Notes under the pieces: generated by a model | Seen by the model: the letters and a program-made list of their open reading frames with translations, nothing else | What the model was told of the DNA's origin: nothing | Databases searched by the model: none | Position numbers and translations under genes: made by a program | From: Eubacterium sp. AB3007 | Lineage (GTDB): Bacteria; Bacillota; Clostridia; Peptostreptococcales; Anaerovoracaceae | Length of the DNA stretch: 64,000 nucleotides | Reading direction: 5' to 3' | NCBI RefSeq assembly: GCF_000688015.1 | Contig: NZ_JIAD01000001.1 | Location: 186,001-250,000, forward strand | Part shown: positions 61,191 through 64,000 of the stretch, piece after piece | How positions within the stretch are numbered: the first letter of the stretch is position 1 | Layout: every line of letters begins with the position of its first letter

Positions 61191-61259
61191 ATGGAAAAAT
61201 GGGATCGAGAATTATCTGATCGAGCAGCTGGGAGACTGATGAACAACGGAAGAGGCTGA
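61191..61259 (+). CDS. Candidate 22-aa small ORF
   Basis: ATG 61191 with GACGGAGG upstream opens 22 codons (MEKWDRELSDRAAGRLMNNG, then RG). A promoter precedes it and a strong terminator overlaps its stop, so it forms a complete mini-unit. The peptide is charged and has no known family. It could be a real small protein or a leader peptide for attenuation of downstream genes. Confidence 0.4.
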   Translation: MEKWDRELSDRAAGRLMNNGRG

Positions 61260-61285
61260 CACATGTTCGCAGGTGTCAGCCTTTT
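61254..61285 (+). terminator. Strong intrinsic terminator
   Basis: GGCTGACAC (61254-61262) pairs with GTGTCAGCC (61273-61281), then TTTT. It overlaps the small ORF stop. Confidence 0.9.
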
Positions 61286-61302
61286 GTGTGAAGGTGACAA
61301 AC

Positions 61303-61897
61303 ATGAAGACAATTAGTAAATACGAGAGCCTTCGACTGGAAAACCAGCGGTGCTTTCCCCTCTACGCCTGCGCGAAGGAGGTAATACGTCAGTACAGAAA
61401 ACCTCTGGCAGAACTGAACCTTAAAGACGGGTTCTATACGCAGCCGATGGCCTTTGGCGGCGAAGAAGGACTGGACAGGTTTGACAAGAATATCAGATAT
61501 CGCGGAAGCCTTCAGAACTATCTGATCGACGCAGGGGAGGAAGTGATCCTCGTAGATAACGGCCTTCCTGCGGGCACTCCGGAAGAGGTTCCGGATGAGG
61601 ACAGTATCGCGTTTACCGGCAAGGATATCTGCAGTTACATGGAAGCCTTCGCTGCTCTGGGGTATAAGCCGGAACAGGTAACCAGGATCCTGCTCACCCA
61701 CAGACACAGTGACCACTCGGGTGAGATCAGGTCATTTCCGAACTCACCTACGTGGACGAAGCTTTGTATGAGAACAAGCTGTCTGTGGATATGTTTACGA
61801 TCCGTCCGAGCATGATGGCGTCGCGTTCGAAGACCTGCCGGATGACTGGAAGTGCCCGAGATGCAGGCAGGGGAAAGAACAATTCAACAAAGCATAA
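61303..61897 (+). pseudogene. Broken MBL-fold hydrolase gene with a rubredoxin-like tail
   Basis: From ATG 61303 about 145 codons encode the N-terminal half of a metallo-beta-lactamase-fold protein, ending in RILLTHRHSDHSGEIRSFPN. The open frame then runs out at 61815 in unrelated residues. Another frame carries [14 protein letters not shown] as the likely continuation, and a third (61781-61897) carries [20 protein letters not shown] and [18 protein letters not shown], the end of a rubredoxin domain whose first cysteine is missing. At least two frameshifts and an internal deletion are needed to explain this. Confidence 0.75.
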
Positions 61898-61923
61898 TTA
61901 TAACTGACCACAGGAGAGAGGGA

Positions 61924-63042
61924 ATGATAAGAGTATTATTTGTGTGCCACGGCAACATCTGCAGAAGCCCGATGGCGGAGTTTATCATGAAGGATATGGT
62001 ACGGAAGCGGGGCCTGGCAGAAGGCTTTGTGATCGACTCTGCGGCAACCAGTCGGGAGGAGATCGGAAACCCGGTTTATCCACCGGCGCGTCGCAAACTG
62101 GGGGAGCACGGGATCGCCTGCGATGGACACCATGCGCGGCAGATGACCAGAGCCGACTACGACCGCTACGACAGCATCGTCTGCATGGACCGGGCCAACA
62201 TCCGAAACGCCACCAGGATCGCGGGCGGTGACCCTGCAGGAAAGATCACGCTGCTTCTGGACCATACCCGGAGAGCTGGGCAGGACGTGGCAGACCCCTG
62301 GTACACGGGGGATTTTGATGCCACCTGGCGGGACGTGACAGAAGGATGCGAGGCGCTTTTGGCAGAATACACGGGAGCACGGGAGGAAACTGACGGGCTT
62401 CCGATCTATGAGTACGGATGCTCCAGTGCCCGAAATGTACTCATCCAGATGGTGGACGATCACGATCTTTCGGTGATCGAGAGCGAGGTCGCGATGCTGC
62501 AGGCGCTTTCGGGGGAGGATTTTTGCCTGAAGGCGGTAAAGGTCCGCGGCTGGAACGACGACCTGTCTCCATGGGAAGCGCCGGCGGTGTTCGGGAAGGA
62601 AGGCTTTGGCGGCGGAGCGGGGGACACGCTTTCGCAGATTCTCCCTCTGACCGAGGACCGCACAAAGTCTTACTACATCGGCGGTTATTCCCTGGCGGGC
62701 TTGTTTGCCCTGTGGGCAGCCAGCCAAACGGATCGATTCCAGGGGGTGGCCGCGGCTTCCCCCTCTGTCTGGTTTCCTGGAATCGTGGAGCACCTGCGGG
62801 AGCATCCAGTCCAGACGGAGGCCGTCTGTCTGAGCCTGGGTGACAAGGAGGAAAAGACCAGAAACAAGGTCATGGCCCGAGTGGGGGATAGTATCCGTGA
62901 GATCCACCAGATTCTGCAGGAGCAGGGAATCCGGAGCACGCTGGAGTGGAATCCGGGGAACCACTTCCGAGATCCGGACCGCAGGACCGCAAAGGCGTTC
63001 GCGTGGGTGTTGCCTGCGCAAGGAGGGAAAGGAAAGTATTGA
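61924..63042 (+). CDS. Fusion: low-molecular-weight tyrosine phosphatase plus alpha/beta-hydrolase esterase
   Basis: ATG 61924 follows AGGAGAGAGGGA. Residues 1-155 are an LMW-PTP: VCHGNICRSPMAEF with the P-loop Cys8-x5-Arg14 and acid Asp124 in ADPWYTGDF. From about residue 160 a second domain begins (LPIYEYGCSSARNVLIQMVDDHDL), with nucleophile Ser256 in GGYSLAGLFALWA, AAASPSVWFPG and His347 in NPGNHF, an esterase-like alpha/beta-hydrolase. The 372-aa fusion has no internal stop or frameshift. Roles are unknown; LMW-PTPs dephosphorylate Tyr or Arg or control polysaccharide kinases. Confidence 0.82.
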   Translation: MIRVLFVCHGNICRSPMAEFIMKDMVRKRGLAEGFVIDSAATSREEIGNPVYPPARRKLGEHGIACDGHHARQMTRADYDRYDSIVCMDRANIRNATRIAGGDPAGKITLLLDHTRRAGQDVADPWYTGDFDATWRDVTEGCEALLAEYTGAREETDGLPIYEYGCSSARNVLIQMVDDHDLSVIESEVAMLQALSGEDFCLKAVKVRGWNDDLSPWEAPAVFGKEGFGGGAGDTLSQILPLTEDRTKSYYIGGYSLAGLFALWAASQTDRFQGVAAASPSVWFPGIVEHLREHPVQTEAVCLSLGDKEEKTRNKVMARVGDSIREIHQILQEQGIRSTLEWNPGNHFRDPDRRTAKAFAWVLPAQGGKGKY

Positions 63043-63067
63043 GCAATTCTCTCTGAGGTGCTATAAT
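63039..63067 (+). promoter_or_regulatory. ychF promoter
   Basis: TTGAGC (63039-63044), 17-bp spacer, TGC then TATAAT (63062-63067). Confidence 0.7.
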
Positions 63068-63127
63068 ACTAAAGGCGCGTAAGAAAACGCAGGTCGACCA
63101 TAGAGAACGCAAGGAGGAAATATAGAT

Positions 63128-64000
63128 ATGAAACTGGGGATAGTCGGGCTTCCAAATGTCGGTAAGAGTACTTTGTTCAACGCCATCACCAAGGCGGGAG
63201 CGGAGGCGGCGAACTACCCGTTCTGCACCATCGAACCCAATGTGGGCGTGGTGACCGTGCCGGACGAGCGGATCCGCGTGCTGACAGAGCTGAACAAGTC
63301 ACGGAAGACCATCTACACCACCATCGAGTTCTGCGACATCGCCGGTCTGGTGAAGGGAGCATCCCAGGGGGAAGGGCTTGGCAACAAGTTCCTGGGACAC
63401 ATCCGTGAGGTGGCGGCCATCGTCCACGTGGTGCGGTGCTTTGAGAACGACAACATCGTCCACGTCAGCGGCCAGATCGATCCGTTGTCGGACATCGAGA
63501 CCATCAACACCGAGCTGATCCTGTCCGACATGGAGGTGCTGGAGCGGCGCATCGCCAAGACGGCGAAGGGGGCTCGCAACGACAAAGCCCTGGCAGCGGA
63601 ACTTGCCATGCTGAAGAAGGTCAACGAGTTCCTGGGCACCGGAAAGTCAGCCAGGGCCATGGAACTGGACGAGGAGGAGGCTGCATTCGTAGAGACACTG
63701 GGCCTGCTATCCTACAAACCTATCATATATGTAGCCAACGTGTCAGAGGATGACGCGGCAGATGAGGCGGGCAATCCGTACGTACAGAAGGTGCGCGAGT
63801 TTGCAGCCAGTGAAGGCGCAGAGGCGATCTGCTGCTGTGCAGAACTGGAGCAGGAGATCTCAGAACTGGAGGATGATGAGAAGGCTATGTTCCTGGAAGA
63901 GATGGGCATCGAGGAGTCAGGGCTGGACAAGCTCATCAAGGCTTCCTACCGCCTGCTGGATCTGATATCCTTCCTGACCACCGGGGAGGATGAAACGAGA
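63128..64000 (+). CDS. ychF: Redox-regulated ATPase YchF (3' end outside window)
   Basis: ATG 63128 follows AAGGAGGAAATATAG. The 291 visible residues include G1 GIVGLPNVGKSTLFNAITKAGAEAANYPFCTIEPNVG, G3 DIAGLVKGASQGEGLGNKFLGHIREV and a coiled-coil insertion (EVLERRIAKTAKGARNDKALAAEL), then YVANVSEDD. The NxxE-type variation of the specificity motif gives ATP preference in this Obg-family protein. The TGS domain lies beyond the window. Confidence 0.96.
   Translation, partial: MKLGIVGLPNVGKSTLFNAITKAGAEAANYPFCTIEPNVGVVTVPDERIRVLTELNKSRKTIYTTIEFCDIAGLVKGASQGEGLGNKFLGHIREVAAIVHVVRCFENDNIVHVSGQIDPLSDIETINTELILSDMEVLERRIAKTAKGARNDKALAAELAMLKKVNEFLGTGKSARAMELDEEEAAFVETLGLLSYKPIIYVANVSEDDAADEAGNPYVQKVREFAASEGAEAICCCAELEQEISELEDDEKAMFLEEMGIEESGLDKLIKASYRLLDLISFLTTGEDETR

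Overview
The window reads as chromosomal DNA of an anaerobic, low-to-mid GC Bacillota (class Clostridia). This rests on the gene order tig-clpP-clpX-lon-ysxC, strong AGGAGG-type ribosome sites, many TGn-extended -10 promoters, a CIRCE-controlled hsp20, an SpoIIAA/RsbU/RsbW-type phosphatase-kinase module, a preQ1-I-like riboswitch before queT, butyrate kinase, PduL and GlpP. No plasmid, intact phage, insertion sequence or CRISPR array is seen. Family or genus cannot be fixed from sequence alone; families such as DUF5688 and C11 peptidases joined to a DUF5684-like membrane part hint at Lachnospiraceae or Anaerovoracaceae relatives.

Layout. 1-12.8 kb is an exported and envelope region: a secreted nuclease (5' cut by the window edge), a GH3 hexosaminidase, a proline-rich beta-helix surface protein coupled by a 4-bp overlap to a tannase-like hydrolase lipoprotein, a chagasin-type inhibitor, small lipoproteins, a membrane glycerophosphodiesterase, a DUF2238-like membrane protein and a nitrilase-family amidase. 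12.8-15.8 kb holds a methyltransferase-like gene and a GNAT gene that a perfect 38-bp tandem duplication has put out of frame with each other, then an ADP-ribosylglycohydrolase and an SRAP protein. 16.1-20.1 kb (minus) is a YfcC transporter / D-aminoacylase / M20 amidohydrolase cluster. 20.4-29.2 kb carries a two-anchor lipoprotein and, on minus, sbcD-sbcC-C11 peptidase, plus a 68-aa repeat protein divergent from a LysR regulator. 30.3-32.8 kb is a partner-switching operon. 33-35.7 kb has queT with its riboswitch, a divergent GNAT/RQC pair, a cysteine-cluster protein and hsp20.

36.3-37.7 kb has a strong promoter for tRNA-Asn, tRNA-Leu and tRNA-fMet, a decayed tyrosine integrase, a GNAT enzyme and tRNA-Pro on minus. 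From 37.8 kb the window is mostly housekeeping: BFD-like protein, rpsO, pnp, PrsW protease, ilvE with a pseudo-aminotransferase lacking the PLP lysine, a CYTH protein, tig, clpP, clpX, lon, ysxC, DUF1232, hpt, pduL, a PHP protein, glpP, a beta-CASP nuclease, a DapF-like racemase, lgt, a cyclophilin lipoprotein, buk, and ychF running off the end. Between buk and ychF lie a tiny promoter-sORF-terminator unit, a broken metallo-beta-lactamase/rubredoxin gene and a tyrosine phosphatase-esterase fusion.

The most interesting items are the coupled beta-helix/tannase-like pair, the 38-bp duplication splitting a two-domain ORF, the aminotransferase without its lysine, the phosphatase-esterase fusion, the 68-aa repeat protein and the 22-codon unit after buk. 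Functions are read from motifs only; no searches were run.
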